Source of the DNA: Nannocystis punicea
GTDB taxonomy: Bacteria > Myxococcota_A > Polyangia > Nannocystales > Nannocystaceae
Reading direction: 5' to 3'
Assembly: GCF_026965555.1 (NCBI RefSeq)
Contig: NZ_CP114040.1
Coordinates: forward strand, 2,108,001-2,172,000
Length of the DNA: 64,000 bases
Shown here: piece by piece, positions 1 through 9,258 of the stretch
How the letters are laid out: each line of letters begins with the position of its first letter
How positions within the stretch are numbered: the stretch's first letter is position 1
The notes under the pieces: model-generated
The model's input: the letters and a program-made list of their open reading frames with translations, nothing else
The model's database searches: none
Told to the model about the DNA's origin: nothing
Program-made: the position numbers and the translations under genes

Positions 1-484
1 GCTGCAGCGGCTGCAGAAGTTCTTCGAGGACTCGGAGAAGGAGGTCCTCGGCCTGATGCCGCAGCAGTACTACTGGCAGGGCAACGAGCCCGACATCCAC
101 GCGCCGTTCGTGTTCAGCGCGCTGGGCGATCACGCCGGCAGCGCGCGCTGGTCGCGATGGGTGCTGCGCAACCGCTACGGCGACACCCCGTCGGGCCTGC
201 CCGGCAACGACGACGGCGGGACCATGAGCGCCTGGCTCATGTTCGCGGCGCTGGGCGTGTTCCCGATCGCCGGCACCGAGGTGTACCTGCTCGGTAGCCC
301 GATCTTCAGCGAGTCGATCCTCCACCTCGAGGGCGGCGACCTGCGGATCGTCGCGCCGGTGACGTCCGACGACGCGGTCCACTCCGCCGCGGCGAGCTGG
401 CAGGGCGAGCCGCTGGCGCAGCCGCGCCTGCTCCACGGCGACATCGCGCAGGGCGGCACGCTGCAGATCGATCTCGGACCCTGA
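1..484 (+). CDS. Glycoside hydrolase family 92 (alpha-mannosidase), C-terminal end only
   Basis: The reading frame is open from the left edge (frame of base 2) to a TGA at 482-484, so only about 160 C-terminal residues are present. The run YYWQGNEPDIHAPFVF, then GNDDGGTMSAWLMFAALGVFP and the closing beta-sandwich segment ending LYLLGSP-like (VYLLGSPIFSESILHLEGG) are the conserved end of the GH92 catalytic region. The acidic residues in GNDDGG belong to the calcium/active-site region of the family. GH92 enzymes are calcium-dependent exo-acting alpha-mannosidases, usually exported, that trim mannose from glycans. The substrate cannot be told from this fragment. No terminator-like structure follows before the next gene at 681. 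Confidence 0.9.
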   Translation, partial: LQRLQKFFEDSEKEVLGLMPQQYYWQGNEPDIHAPFVFSALGDHAGSARWSRWVLRNRYGDTPSGLPGNDDGGTMSAWLMFAALGVFPIAGTEVYLLGSPIFSESILHLEGGDLRIVAPVTSDDAVHSAAASWQGEPLAQPRLLHGDIAQGGTLQIDLGP

Positions 485-680
485 CATCGCGGTCATGTCG
501 CGCCGCGCCCTCACGCGCCTGTGCTCGCGTGCGACGTGCGTGCGACCGCCTCCAACGGCGAATCGCCGCGGACACGCGCGCCAGCGACCTTCTGCGACGC
601 CGCTGTCAGAGGCTGCGCGCACATCGACGTCGCGTGGTCTCCCCGGTGCGCCTCGCGGCGGCGCGTGCTAACCCCCCGGC

Positions 681-1514
681 ATGCGTTCTTACAGCTTCTC
701 CTGCCTCGGCCTCGTCGTCGCCCTCGCGCTCGCGTGCGACTCGAAGCCCAGCGACTCCGACACCGCCAACATCGACAGCAGCACCGGCACCGACGGCACC
801 TCTTCGGACGGCACCGAGGGCGTCAGCTCGACCGGCGGCGGCACCGAGGGCGAACCGGCGACCACCAGCGCCGGCTCGATCTCCGCCACGAGCACCAGCC
901 CGACCAGCGAGAGCGAGGGCGGCAGCGCCACCGATCCCGGCACCAGCGGCTTCCCCGATCCGACCGGCATGACCGCGACCTCGAGCGACGTCACCTCGGC
1001 CTCGGACGTCACCACCGACGGCCCGGCGCCGGAGCCGACCCCGTGCGAGGGCGAGGCGATCGTGATCGACGCGGCCGCGCTGGCCTACACCGACGCGCAG
1101 GTGCCCCCCGACCCCGATCCGACCGGCGGCTCCTCGGGCACCAGCGGCGGCGAGCCGAACGACCCGAACACCCTGCACGTGCGCCTGTCGAACCAGACGG
1201 CCACCTGCGCCGACCCCAACGACACCATCGACTGCGGCAACAACTGGGAGGTGTCGATCCGGATCCCGCCGGCCTACCAGACGCCCGGCCTCTACCACCT
1301 GCTCGGGCCCGACGTCACCGGCACCGCGATGGAGACCGGCAGCGCCGACGACCCGAACGACTGCCCGTTCGGCGGCGGCAGCTTCGGCGCCACCTTCGAG
1401 CTGATCTCGATCGACGACAAGGAGGTCGTCGGCCGCCTGTGCCACGTCGACTTCCCGTTCTTCGACACCAAGCCCAACCTCGAGGGCACGTTCACCGCGC
1501 CGCGCTGCCAGTAG
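681..1514 (+). CDS. Secreted lipoprotein with Ser/Thr/Gly-rich linker, unknown function
   Basis: This 277-residue protein starts with a lipoprotein signal, MRSYSFSCLGLVVALALAC, with lipobox LALAC (Cys at about 19). Residues ~20-120 are a low-complexity linker of Ser, Thr, Gly, Asp and Glu, the usual tether of Nannocystis-type lipoproteins. The folded part (~120-277) holds several Cys residues (TATCADPNDTIDCGNNW, DDPNDCPFGG, GRLCHVDFPFF, final APRCQ), which suggests a small disulfide-stabilised domain. I do not recognise a family. The gene stands alone and is followed at once by a strong double hairpin shared with the convergent cdsA. Confidence 0.8.
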   Translation: MRSYSFSCLGLVVALALACDSKPSDSDTANIDSSTGTDGTSSDGTEGVSSTGGGTEGEPATTSAGSISATSTSPTSESEGGSATDPGTSGFPDPTGMTATSSDVTSASDVTTDGPAPEPTPCEGEAIVIDAAALAYTDAQVPPDPDPTGGSSGTSGGEPNDPNTLHVRLSNQTATCADPNDTIDCGNNWEVSIRIPPAYQTPGLYHLLGPDVTGTAMETGSADDPNDCPFGGGSFGATFELISIDDKEVVGRLCHVDFPFFDTKPNLEGTFTAPRCQ

Positions 1515-1583
1515 AGCGAAGGGCCATGTCCTGACGGACATGGCCCTTCATTCATGCATGAAAGGGCATGCCCGAAGGGGCAC
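1512..1583. repeat. 14-nt phased palindrome chain, five units
   Basis: Units begin at 1512, 1526, 1540, 1554 and 1568, exactly 14 bases apart. The second is a perfect copy of the consensus (ATGTCC-TGAC-GGACAT). Central tetranucleotides are GAAG, TGAC, CTTC, GAAA and GAAG. The first unit covers the stop codon of the upstream lipoprotein. This is the clearest short example of the repeat family found through the window. Confidence 0.8.
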
Positions 1584-1592
1584 GCCCTTTTC
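1518..1592. terminator. Bidirectional terminator formed by two hairpins
   Basis: Bases 1518-1549 form a perfect 14-bp stem with a TGAC loop. Bases 1561-1590 form a second 13-bp stem with one mismatch, followed by a T run (CCCTTTT). The pair lies between the stop codons of two convergent genes, so it can end transcription both ways. It is made from the phased 14-nt units. Confidence 0.6.
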
Positions 1593-1594
1593 GC

Positions 1595-2458
1595 TCATCC
1601 GGGCAGGCCGTCGGCGAACACCACGTTGGCGGCGAAGTAGTAGACGACCGGGCCGACGAACAGCAGGGCGTCGACGCGGTCGAGCATGCCGCCGTGGCCA
1701 GGCAGCAGGTTGCCGGAGTCCTTGACGCCGTGGCTGCGCTTCAGCATCGACTCGAACAGGTCGCCGACCTGGCCGGCGAGCGAGCCGAGGACGCCGAGGA
1801 CGACCGCGTGGCCGACCGCGAGCTCGGGCAGGAGGAACGCCGAGCCGAACCCGAGCGTCGCCACGTTGGCGCCGACCAGGCCGCCGAGCGAGCCCTCCCA
1901 GGTCTTGCCGGGGCTGACCGCCGGGTAGAGCTTGTGCTTGCCCCACAGGCGGCCGAACGCGTACGCGCCGGTGTCGGACAGGAACGCGATCGCCAGGGTG
2001 ACGAACAGCCAGCCGGGGCCGAAGTGGTGCTTGATCTGCGGCCACAGCGAGGCGAGCAGCGGCACGTAGAGCAGCGCCGCCAGGCACACCGACATGTGCC
2101 GGCCGGCCTGCTCGAGCGCGTGCTTGCGCGACAGCAGCACCAGCGCGACCAGGATGACGGACGCCATCAGCAGCGGCGGCAGCACCCGGCCGGCGCTGAA
2201 CACCATCGGCAGGGCCACCACGGCGGCGCCGATCACGGCCATGATGGCGCGCAGGCCGTACTCGGGCCCGGACGGCACGGCCGGGCCGGACAGCGAGCGC
2301 TGCGGCAGGGCCATGCGCAGGTACTCGTCGAGGGCGAGGCCGCCGAACAGCACCGACATGGCGAGGATGCTCCACGGCGAGCGGTCGACGAACAGGGCGA
2401 CCAACAGGATCGGGACGAGGACGATCGCCGTCCACAAGCGCTTGATCAGATCGGCCAC
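1595..2458 (-). CDS. cdsA: Phosphatidate cytidylyltransferase (CDP-diglyceride synthase)
   Basis: The enzyme makes CDP-diacylglycerol from CTP and phosphatidate in the inner membrane, the branch point to all phospholipids. The 287-residue product has many hydrophobic segments and the two family signatures: FLSDTGAYAFGRLWGKHKL followed by SPGKTWEG, and SMLKRSHGVKDSGNLLPGHG followed by GMLDRVDALLF. Length is normal for CdsA. The start is GTG (2458-2456), one base after the uppS stop, so the two genes are translationally coupled in the usual uppS-cdsA order. The 3' end faces the terminator at 1518-1592. Confidence 0.95.
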   Translation of the reverse strand: MADLIKRLWTAIVLVPILLVALFVDRSPWSILAMSVLFGGLALDEYLRMALPQRSLSGPAVPSGPEYGLRAIMAVIGAAVVALPMVFSAGRVLPPLLMASVILVALVLLSRKHALEQAGRHMSVCLAALLYVPLLASLWPQIKHHFGPGWLFVTLAIAFLSDTGAYAFGRLWGKHKLYPAVSPGKTWEGSLGGLVGANVATLGFGSAFLLPELAVGHAVVLGVLGSLAGQVGDLFESMLKRSHGVKDSGNLLPGHGGMLDRVDALLFVGPVVYYFAANVVFADGLPG

Positions 2459-2459
2459 G

Positions 2460-3272
2460 TCAGCCCTTGCCTCGTTGCGCGGGGAAGATCCCGACCGGCG
2501 GCGGCTCGTCGAGCGCGTCGGCGTCGGACTCGCCGGGGAGCTGCCCGAAGCGGCGCTCGCGGCGACTGAAGTCGTCGAGGGCCTCCATCAGGTGCTCGCG
2601 CGCGAAGTCGGGCCACAGCACCTCGGTGAAGAACAGCTCGGCGTAGGCGACCTCCCACAGGAAGAAGTTGGAGATCCGGTGCTCGCCGCTGGTGCGGATC
2701 AGGAGGTCGAGCGGCGGCAAATGGCGGCTCGAGTCGAGGTACGAGGAGAACGTCTTGGGGTCGATCTCGTCGGGCCGCAGGCTGCCGGCCTGGACCGCGC
2801 GGGCGATGCGCCGCGCGGCCTCGGTGATCATCTCGCGCCCGCCGTAGCTGAGCGCGAGGCACAGGGTCATCTTCTCGTTGTTCGCCGAGGCGGAGATGAG
2901 CTCGCGCATCGGGTCGCGGACGTAGCTCGGCAGGCGCTCGGTGTCGCCGACCGTGATGAGCCGGATCTGGTTGTCGAGGATCTCGGCCCGCTCCTCCAAC
3001 AGGTAGCGGTTCAGCAGCTGCATGAGGTGAAACACCTCCTGCGGCGGCCGGTCCCAGTTCTGGCTCGAGAAGGCGAACAGCGTCAGCGCCTCGACGCCGA
3101 GCTCACGGGCGGCGCGGACGACCCGGCGGACGGCGTCGGCGCCGTGCTCGTGGCCGACCTCGCGCGGCAGACCCTTCTGCTGCGCCCAGCGGCCGTTGCC
3201 GTCCATGATGATGCCGACGTGCCGCGGCAGGCGGCCCTCGCCCGCGCCCGCGCCCGCTCCGCGCGCAGTCAT
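2460..3272 (-). CDS. uppS: Isoprenyl transferase (undecaprenyl diphosphate synthase)
   Basis: This cis-prenyltransferase builds the C55 lipid carrier for peptidoglycan and polysaccharide synthesis. The family motif HVGIIMDGNGRWAQQ holds the catalytic Asp. It is followed by FAFSSQNWDRP and by the C-terminal RTSGEHRISNFFLWEVAYAE region. I place the start at the ATG at 3272 (MTARGAG...), giving 270 residues. An upstream in-frame ATG would add about 70 residues of low-complexity sequence not seen in the family. The product has a short Gly/Ala-rich N-terminus before the core. It lies directly upstream of cdsA. Confidence 0.93.
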   Translation of the reverse strand: MTARGAGAGAGEGRLPRHVGIIMDGNGRWAQQKGLPREVGHEHGADAVRRVVRAARELGVEALTLFAFSSQNWDRPPQEVFHLMQLLNRYLLEERAEILDNQIRLITVGDTERLPSYVRDPMRELISASANNEKMTLCLALSYGGREMITEAARRIARAVQAGSLRPDEIDPKTFSSYLDSSRHLPPLDLLIRTSGEHRISNFFLWEVAYAELFFTEVLWPDFAREHLMEALDDFSRRERRFGQLPGESDADALDEPPPVGIFPAQRGKG

Positions 3273-3510
3273 CGGCCGGGCCCTCGGCGATAGCTGGGAG
3301 CGAAAGAGCGAGGGGGACGCCGAGCAGGGTATGTCATGACTAGGAGGCGCTCCGTGGGGCCCGGGGTGTTTCAGGCCCCCGCGACCGTAAAACTGGCGCG
3401 GCCCCGACAGGGTGTTCGTCGGATCGTGCGGGCCGCCCCCGGATACCACGGGCTCGCGCGGCTGCAAAGGAGGCAAAGCGGCCAAAGCGGCGCGCCTGAC
3501 GGAGTTTGGG

Positions 3511-3540
3511 TTGCCGCCCCCGCGGGCCGTCGCGTATAGT
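3511..3540 (+). promoter_or_regulatory. Likely sigma70 promoter for the YbjN-pspA pair
   Basis: TTGCCG at 3511-3516 and TATAGT at 3535-3540 are separated by 18 bp and lie about 125 bp before the first ATG. The rest of the 3273-3664 gap between divergent uppS and the YbjN gene shows no gene. Confidence 0.4.
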
Positions 3541-3664
3541 GGCTGACCTCGGGCGTGCTGCCGGCCTCAGGCGTCGCAGACGTGCCACAGACTTGTCTCA
3601 CTGGCCCGATGCGTCCGCTTCGGCCGCTGCCGCCGCCCCCGGCACCCGCGCCCAACGAACCCTC

Positions 3665-4096
3665 ATGAGTCACGCAGAAACGCTGGAATCGTACATGCTC
3701 CGGATGGAGCTGCCCCACGAGAAGGTCTCCGACGACACATGGGTGGTCGGGCCGGAGAGCCACTCGGGCATCCGCATCGTGGTCCGCATCGACGAGCCGA
3801 TCGTGCTCTACTCGTCGCCGATCTTCGCGGTCACCGAGGCCACGCCCAACCACCTCGGCCTGTTCCGCCGCCTGCTCGAGTTCAACGACACGACGCTGCA
3901 CTGCGCCTACGCCCTCGACGGCGACCAGATCCTGCTGACTGGCGCACATCAGCTCGCCGACCTCGATTTCAGCGAGTTCCAGGCCATGGTCGAGGACATG
4001 GCGATGGCGCTCGACGGACACTTGGAACAGCTCACTCCGTGGCGCCCGGCGCCGATCCACAGCGACAGCGACAGCGACATCCAGGAGGGCAACTGA
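3665..4096 (+). CDS. YbjN / CesT-like chaperone-fold protein
   Basis: The 143-residue acidic protein (MSHAETLESYMLRM...) has the alpha-beta pattern of the YbjN/type III chaperone-like fold: an N-terminal helix, a strand with VVGPES, a central strand pair (RIVVRIDEPIVLYSSPIF), then LLEFNDTTLHCAYALDGDQILLTGAHQLADLDFSEFQ, split by turns, and a C-terminal helix. The ATG at 3665 is chosen because upstream in-frame codons give only Arg/Ala-rich sequence. Its TGA (4094-4096) is one base before the pspA ATG, so the two are co-translated. YbjN-like proteins are often adjacent to PspA homologues, and a role in membrane-stress handling is inferred from that pairing only. Confidence 0.75.
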   Translation: MSHAETLESYMLRMELPHEKVSDDTWVVGPESHSGIRIVVRIDEPIVLYSSPIFAVTEATPNHLGLFRRLLEFNDTTLHCAYALDGDQILLTGAHQLADLDFSEFQAMVEDMAMALDGHLEQLTPWRPAPIHSDSDSDIQEGN

Positions 4097-4097
4097 G

Positions 4098-4916
4098 ATG
4101 GGACTTTTTTCACGCCTCGGCACCCTCATCCGCTCCAACATCAACGAGCTCATCAACCGGGCCGAAGACCCGGAGAAGATGCTCAATCAGGTGTTGGTCG
4201 ACATGAAGCAGCAGCTCATCGAGGCCAAGAAGCAGGTGGCGATCGCCATCGCCGATGAGAAGCGGATCAAGAAGCAGTGGGAGCAGGAGGCCGCCAAGGC
4301 GGCCGAGTGGGAGAAGAAGGCGATGCTGGCCCTCAAGGCCGGCGACGAGAACCTGGCCCGCGCCGCCCTCCAGCGCAAGGGCGACCACGACGAGGTCGCG
4401 TCCCAGCTCAAGGACCAGTGGGAGGCCCAGAAGAACTCGGTCGAGCAGCTCAAGGTCGCCCTCCGCGGCCTCGACGCCAAGATCGAGGAGGCCAAGCGCA
4501 AGCGCAACCTGCTGGTCTCGCGCCAGAAGCGGGCCGAGGCCCAGCGCACCATCAACGAGACGCTGTCGAGCATCAACTCGACGTCGGCCTTCGACACCTT
4601 CGGCCGCATGTCCGAGCGCGTCACCCAGCTCGAGGCCGAGGCCGAGGCGACGTCGGAGATCGGCGGCGTGCTCGAGGAAGGCAGCCTCGAGTCGCAGTTC
4701 AAGGCCCTCGAGGCCGGCAACGTCGACGACCAGCTCGAGGCCCTCAAGCGCAAGATGGCCCTCACCGCCGGCAAGTCCGAAGACCCGCGCCAGCTCGGCT
4801 CCGGCCGCGCCGACGCCAAGTCGGCCCCGCCCGCCGAGGAGCTCAGCGCCGACGACCTCAAGGCCGCCGAGATCGACTCCCAGCTCGAAGAGCTGAAGAA
4901 GAAGCTCAGCGGCTAA
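4098..4916 (+). CDS. pspA: PspA/IM30 (Vipp1) family membrane-maintenance protein
   Basis: PspA/Vipp1 proteins are bacterial ESCRT-III-like coiled-coil proteins that bind stressed inner membranes and limit proton leak. The 272-residue protein opens with MGLFSRLGTLIRSNINELIN, an amphipathic membrane-binding helix typical of the family, then EDPEKMLNQVLVDMKQQL. Almost all of the rest is charged heptad-like coiled coil, including ALQRKGDHDE and SINSTSAFDTFGRM. The tail is acidic and ends in SQLEELKKKLSG. It is the second gene of the pair with the YbjN-like gene. No pspF or pspBC homologue is in the window. Confidence 0.9.
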   Translation: MGLFSRLGTLIRSNINELINRAEDPEKMLNQVLVDMKQQLIEAKKQVAIAIADEKRIKKQWEQEAAKAAEWEKKAMLALKAGDENLARAALQRKGDHDEVASQLKDQWEAQKNSVEQLKVALRGLDAKIEEAKRKRNLLVSRQKRAEAQRTINETLSSINSTSAFDTFGRMSERVTQLEAEAEATSEIGGVLEEGSLESQFKALEAGNVDDQLEALKRKMALTAGKSEDPRQLGSGRADAKSAPPAEELSADDLKAAEIDSQLEELKKKLSG

Positions 4917-5055
4917 ACCCGCCGAACGACCGCCGGCCGGAGCGCGACCTCGCGTCGCCTCCGGCCGCGTCGCGAGCGGCGAGCGAGCCGCCAGGCGAGG
5001 CGACTAGACGCGCGGCCAGCTGCGCTGGCCGTCGCGGTCAGCATCGACTCGCCCG

Positions 5056-5141
5056 CTGGCGTGAAGGGAATGCCTGTTCAGTCATGTTTAAAAAGACATG
5101 TCGGATAGGGCATGTCCGTTGGGACATATTCAAGAGACGGC
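5056..5141. repeat. 14-nt phased palindrome chain, six units, in an empty intergenic region
   Basis: Units start at 5056, 5070, 5084, 5098, 5112 and 5126. The unit at 5112 is perfect (ATGTCC-GTTG-GGACAT), and 5084 (ATGTTT-AAAA-AGACAT) and 5098 are close. Loops are TGAA, GTTC, AAAA, GATA, GTTG and AAGA. The chain is the only structure in the 334-bp gap 4917-5250 between pspA and the convergent lipoprotein. No gene is evident there. Confidence 0.75.
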
Positions 5142-5250
5142 CAGCCGCGGCCGCTCGGACATCGCCGCGTGGCGAGTCCCCGCCGGGTGACGAGGCAGTC
5201 AGCGAGACCTACTCGCACCACACGCCGCACGGCGAGTCCCGGCCATGCGC

Positions 5251-5685
5251 TCAAGTACAGCCGGAGAACTGGAGGTCGGCGACGATCTCGAGGCCCGGGG
5301 CGCGGCACTCGACGACCGCGTGGCCCTGGATGGCCCAGATGTTGTTGACACGGACGTTGCCGCGCTCGACGTGCACGTCGAACATCTCGCACTCGCCCGC
5401 GGCGGTGACGACGAGCGCCAGGTCGTGGTCGGGGATGTTCATCGCCAGCGAGTAGCCGTCGACCGGGTCGTCGACGATCCGCACGCCGCTGCCGCCGTCG
5501 CCGCGCTCGGTCAGGTCGACGCCGAAGAACTGCCGGTGCTCGCCCGAGACACATGTCGTCGGGGACATGGTCCATGCGCCATATTCGTCGCTGTCGACCG
5601 ACAGCATGCCGCCGAGGTCGTCGCCCGAACCGCAGGCGGACCCGCAGCCCAGGAAGAGGAAGAGGCCGAGCGAGGAGCGTCGCAC
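5251..5685 (-). CDS. Small lipoprotein, unknown function
   Basis: The GTG at 5685 begins VRRSSLGLFLFLGCGSACGS, a short basic N-terminus, hydrophobic core and lipobox (Cys at 14 or 18). I choose it over upstream in-frame ATGs because those would add Arg/Pro-rich sequence that includes the 52-bp duplication. The 144-residue product has a beta-rich mature part (SLAMNIPDHDLALVVTAAG; CEMFDVHVERGNVRVNNIW) and ends QFSGCT. No family recognised. A near-perfect copy of the 14-nt repeat core (5553-5568) lies inside the coding region, encoding part of the SPTTCVSG segment. Confidence 0.65.
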   Translation of the reverse strand: MRRSSLGLFLFLGCGSACGSGDDLGGMLSVDSDEYGAWTMSPTTCVSGEHRQFFGVDLTERGDGGSGVRIVDDPVDGYSLAMNIPDHDLALVVTAAGECEMFDVHVERGNVRVNNIWAIQGHAVVECRAPGLEIVADLQFSGCT

Positions 5686-5768
5686 GCGGGCAGCGTAGCA
5701 GCCGCGGGCGACGGCTGCCGGGCCGGGCGCGCCTCGGGACGCTCGCGCGGGGGAACGTCGAGAAGAAC

Positions 5769-5872
5769 GGCGCGACGGGGTCGGGATGACTCGCCGGGTG
5801 CGACCCTCGAAGCCGGCGTCGGCGCGACGGGGTCGGGATGACTCGCCGGGTGCGACCCTCGAAGCCGGCGTC
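5769..5872. repeat. 52-bp perfect tandem duplication
   Basis: Bases 5769-5820 and 5821-5872 are the same 52-bp unit in tandem. They lie upstream of the small lipoprotein start at 5685. No reading frame of note uses them. Confidence 0.85.
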
Positions 5873-6018
5873 GGCGGGCGGACTCGAGCTGCACGCGGAG
5901 ACACGACTCGATCGCGCCGAGGAGCTCACGCGAGCCGATCGCCAGGACGCGCGGGCCCTGGCCTTGAAGGGCTCAGGCGAGCTCCTCAATAAAAGTGAGA
6001 GCCGCGAGCGCGGGCGCC

Positions 6019-6909
6019 TCAGGGGGTGTGCGCGGGCGGCTTGGAGCCGGGCGTGCTGCCGGGGACGGTGCTGGGCTGGGCGGTGCTGCTGGGCTGGGCG
6101 GTGCTGCTGGGCTGGGCCGTCGAAGGGCGCGGGCCGGTCGTGGCGCCGCCGGGGCCGAGCGGGTTCGCGGTCGACGGCGACCTGGTCGGGGCACCCGAGG
6201 GCGGGCCCGGGACCTTGACCGGGGTGATCGTCGCCGGCTTGAGCGGCGCGCCCGACTTCAGCGCGATCTGGTCGATCTTGGGCAGGTCGCGGGCGAACGA
6301 CACCAGCACCTGGGCCTTCATGCGCGGCTTGGCGGTGGCGCGCTTGGCCGGCTCCTCGGCGATGTCGTCGGGCTTCCAGGTGTGCCACAGCGGGGCGCCG
6401 TCGAGCTGCAGGCCGGCGAGGGCGTCGAGGAGCATCTGCAGGTCCTCCTGCTTGCTGCTCGAGAGGGTGAAGCGGCAGCGGACCGTGTGGCACTCGACGT
6501 TCGAGGTCGAGACCGACGGCGAGGGCACCACGCCCTTGAAGGTCTGCAGGCGAGTGGCAGTGATGACCTGGGTAATGAGCGGGCGGTGAGCCACGCTCCA
6601 CGCGTCGAAGGTCGGCTCGGCCTTGAACGCGACGGCGTCGTAGGCCCCGTGCAGCTGCGCGAGCAGGCCGTCGGCGCGCGGGCTGGTGAAGGGTTCGAAG
6701 CCGTCCTTGTCCTTGTCGTCGTCGTCGTCGCCGGCGGCGGGGGTCGGGCTCGGCTTCGGCGGCGCCTCCTTGACGACGGGCGGCGGCAGCGGGCCGGGCG
6801 GGACGGTGAGCACCCAGTGGGCGATCATCGCCGCGCTGACGCAGAGGAACGGCAGCAGCCAGGCGACGAGGGCCGGGCGCCCGGTGGGACGTGGTTCGAG
6901 CGAGTTCAT
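6019..6909 (-). CDS. Membrane-anchored protein with Pro/Thr/Ser-rich tail, unknown function
   Basis: The 296-residue protein has one N-terminal membrane segment (ALVAWLLPFLCVSAAMIAHW, residues ~13-33), a Pro- and Asp/Lys-rich stretch, a globular domain (~70-215) with a Cys pair (VECHTVRC) like those of other myxobacterial envelope proteins, and a Pro/Ser/Thr C-terminus with three AQPSST-type repeats. Its ATG (6909) overlaps the TGA of the upstream lipoprotein gene by four bases (ATGA). It is the last gene of a three-gene operon led by an FHA-sigma54 activator. Family not recognised. Confidence 0.75.
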   Translation of the reverse strand: MNSLEPRPTGRPALVAWLLPFLCVSAAMIAHWVLTVPPGPLPPPVVKEAPPKPSPTPAAGDDDDDKDKDGFEPFTSPRADGLLAQLHGAYDAVAFKAEPTFDAWSVAHRPLITQVITATRLQTFKGVVPSPSVSTSNVECHTVRCRFTLSSSKQEDLQMLLDALAGLQLDGAPLWHTWKPDDIAEEPAKRATAKPRMKAQVLVSFARDLPKIDQIALKSGAPLKPATITPVKVPGPPSGAPTRSPSTANPLGPGGATTGPRPSTAQPSSTAQPSSTAQPSTVPGSTPGSKPPAHTP

Positions 6910-7495
6910 GGTGTAGTCGTCGTAGGGGTAAGAGGGGGTAAGGGGATCCGCACGCGCCAGGCGCCGTCCTCGCGGACGAGCGTGAGCGTGTGGCTCTCTT
7001 GCTGGGAGCCCAGCAGGCGCACCTGGGCGAGCTCGCCGTCCTTGGCTTCGGATGGGTCGGCGTCGCCGACCAACTCGGCGCCGGCGAGCTCGAAGTTGGG
7101 GTCGACGTCGACGATCTGCAGCATCTCGGCCGGCTCGATGCGCCGGCGACCGCCGACCTGGTCGGAGGCCTGGGCCGCAGCCGCGGTCAGGCGCTCGGTG
7201 GCGGCCCGCTCGAGCAGCGGGTAGACGGCGTTCATGTCGCCGCGCTGGATCGCGGCAGTGAAGGCCTGGGCCGTCCGCACCGGGTCGCCGCTGCGGTCGC
7301 CGCAGGCCCCCGCCAGCGCGGCCCAGCAGATCAGGGCGGCCGTGCGCAGGACCGCGGGGATGGGGGAGCGCTGCCGCGAGTGTCCGCCGGGACAGGTTGT
7401 AGAGGACATGGCGTGAAAGACATCCATCGAGGCGGGCGGTTCGGCCGCTGCGGCCGGGGCCGCGTCAAGATGGCCTTCGAGACAGGTCTCTTCGG

Positions 7496-7499
<4 letters not shown>
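6906..7499 (-). CDS. Lipoprotein with repeat-derived N-terminal extension
   Basis: From the ATG at 7499 the product has 197 residues. A lipoprotein signal lies inside it (PAVLRTAALICWAALAGACG, lipobox LAGAC), followed by a domain that looks like a small alpha+beta secreted fold (TAQAFTAAIQRGDMNAVYPL; LTLVREDGAWRVRIPLPP). DUF4878-like lumazine-binding folds have a similar opening, but I am not sure. The first ~45 residues before the signal are encoded by two 14-nt repeat chains (7380-7437 and 7470-7499; peptides TCLEGH, TCPGGH). The functional start is therefore uncertain: the 7499 ATG overlaps the activator stop by ATGA, but internal ATGs nearer the signal would give a normal lipoprotein. Confidence 0.7.

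Positions 7500-7513
<14 letters not shown>
7380..7513. repeat. Two 14-nt phased palindrome chains at a gene junction
   Basis: Units start at 7380, 7394, 7408 and 7422, then at 7470, 7484 and 7498. The first is GTGTCC-GCCG-GGACAG. They cover the N-terminal coding part of the lipoprotein gene and run over the ATGA overlap with the upstream activator. Confidence 0.7.
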
Positions 7514-8906
<1,393 letters not shown>

Positions 8907-8914
<8 letters not shown>

Positions 8915-9006
8915 GGCTGGCTCGTCATCGCTGGAGGAAAGAAAGGACAGGTCGCTCGGGACAGGTCACTCGGGACAGGGCGCTCGGGACAGGCGGCGCG
9001 GGGCGA
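8907..9006. repeat. 14-nt phased palindrome chain, seven units, upstream of the activator
   Basis: Units start at 8907, 8921, 8935, 8949, 8963, 8977 and 8991. The four central ones are nearly identical (GGACAG ends; loops GAAA, CTCG, CTCG, CTCG). The chain overlaps the ATG of the FHA-sigma54 activator and fills the near half of the 8915-9249 gap. The far half (9007-9228) is G-rich with no gene. Confidence 0.75.
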
Positions 9007-9228
9007 GGGCCAAAGGGCCGGGCGCGGCAGGGAGGAGCGTCGGCGGCGTGGGGGAACCGGGGGCGCGGGACGGAGCGGCTGGGTGGCGGTGCCGCGAGGG
9101 AGAAGGCGAGGGCGCGACGGCGGCGGCGCGAGGCGCCGCGAGGGGGTGAAGCCGGCGGCGAGGAGCGGCGGCGGGGGCCGCGGGGTGAAGCCGGGTGCGC
9201 CGGAGGTGCTTGCGGAGGCGGCGCGGAC

Positions 9229-9258
9229 AGGGCGAAGGGGACATGTCCTTCAGTTCAG
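9229..9258. repeat. 14-nt phased palindrome pair over a stop codon
   Basis: AGGGCG-AAGG-GGACAT at 9229 and ATGTCC-TTCA-GTTCAG at 9243 are exactly 14 bases apart. The TGA of the rhomboid-like gene (9252-9250) lies in the second unit. Confidence 0.65.

Noticed and set aside
3336..3588. Short frames in the uppS-YbjN gap
   Set aside because: No start signal, no codon-use support and no domain. The stretch looks like a bidirectional promoter region.
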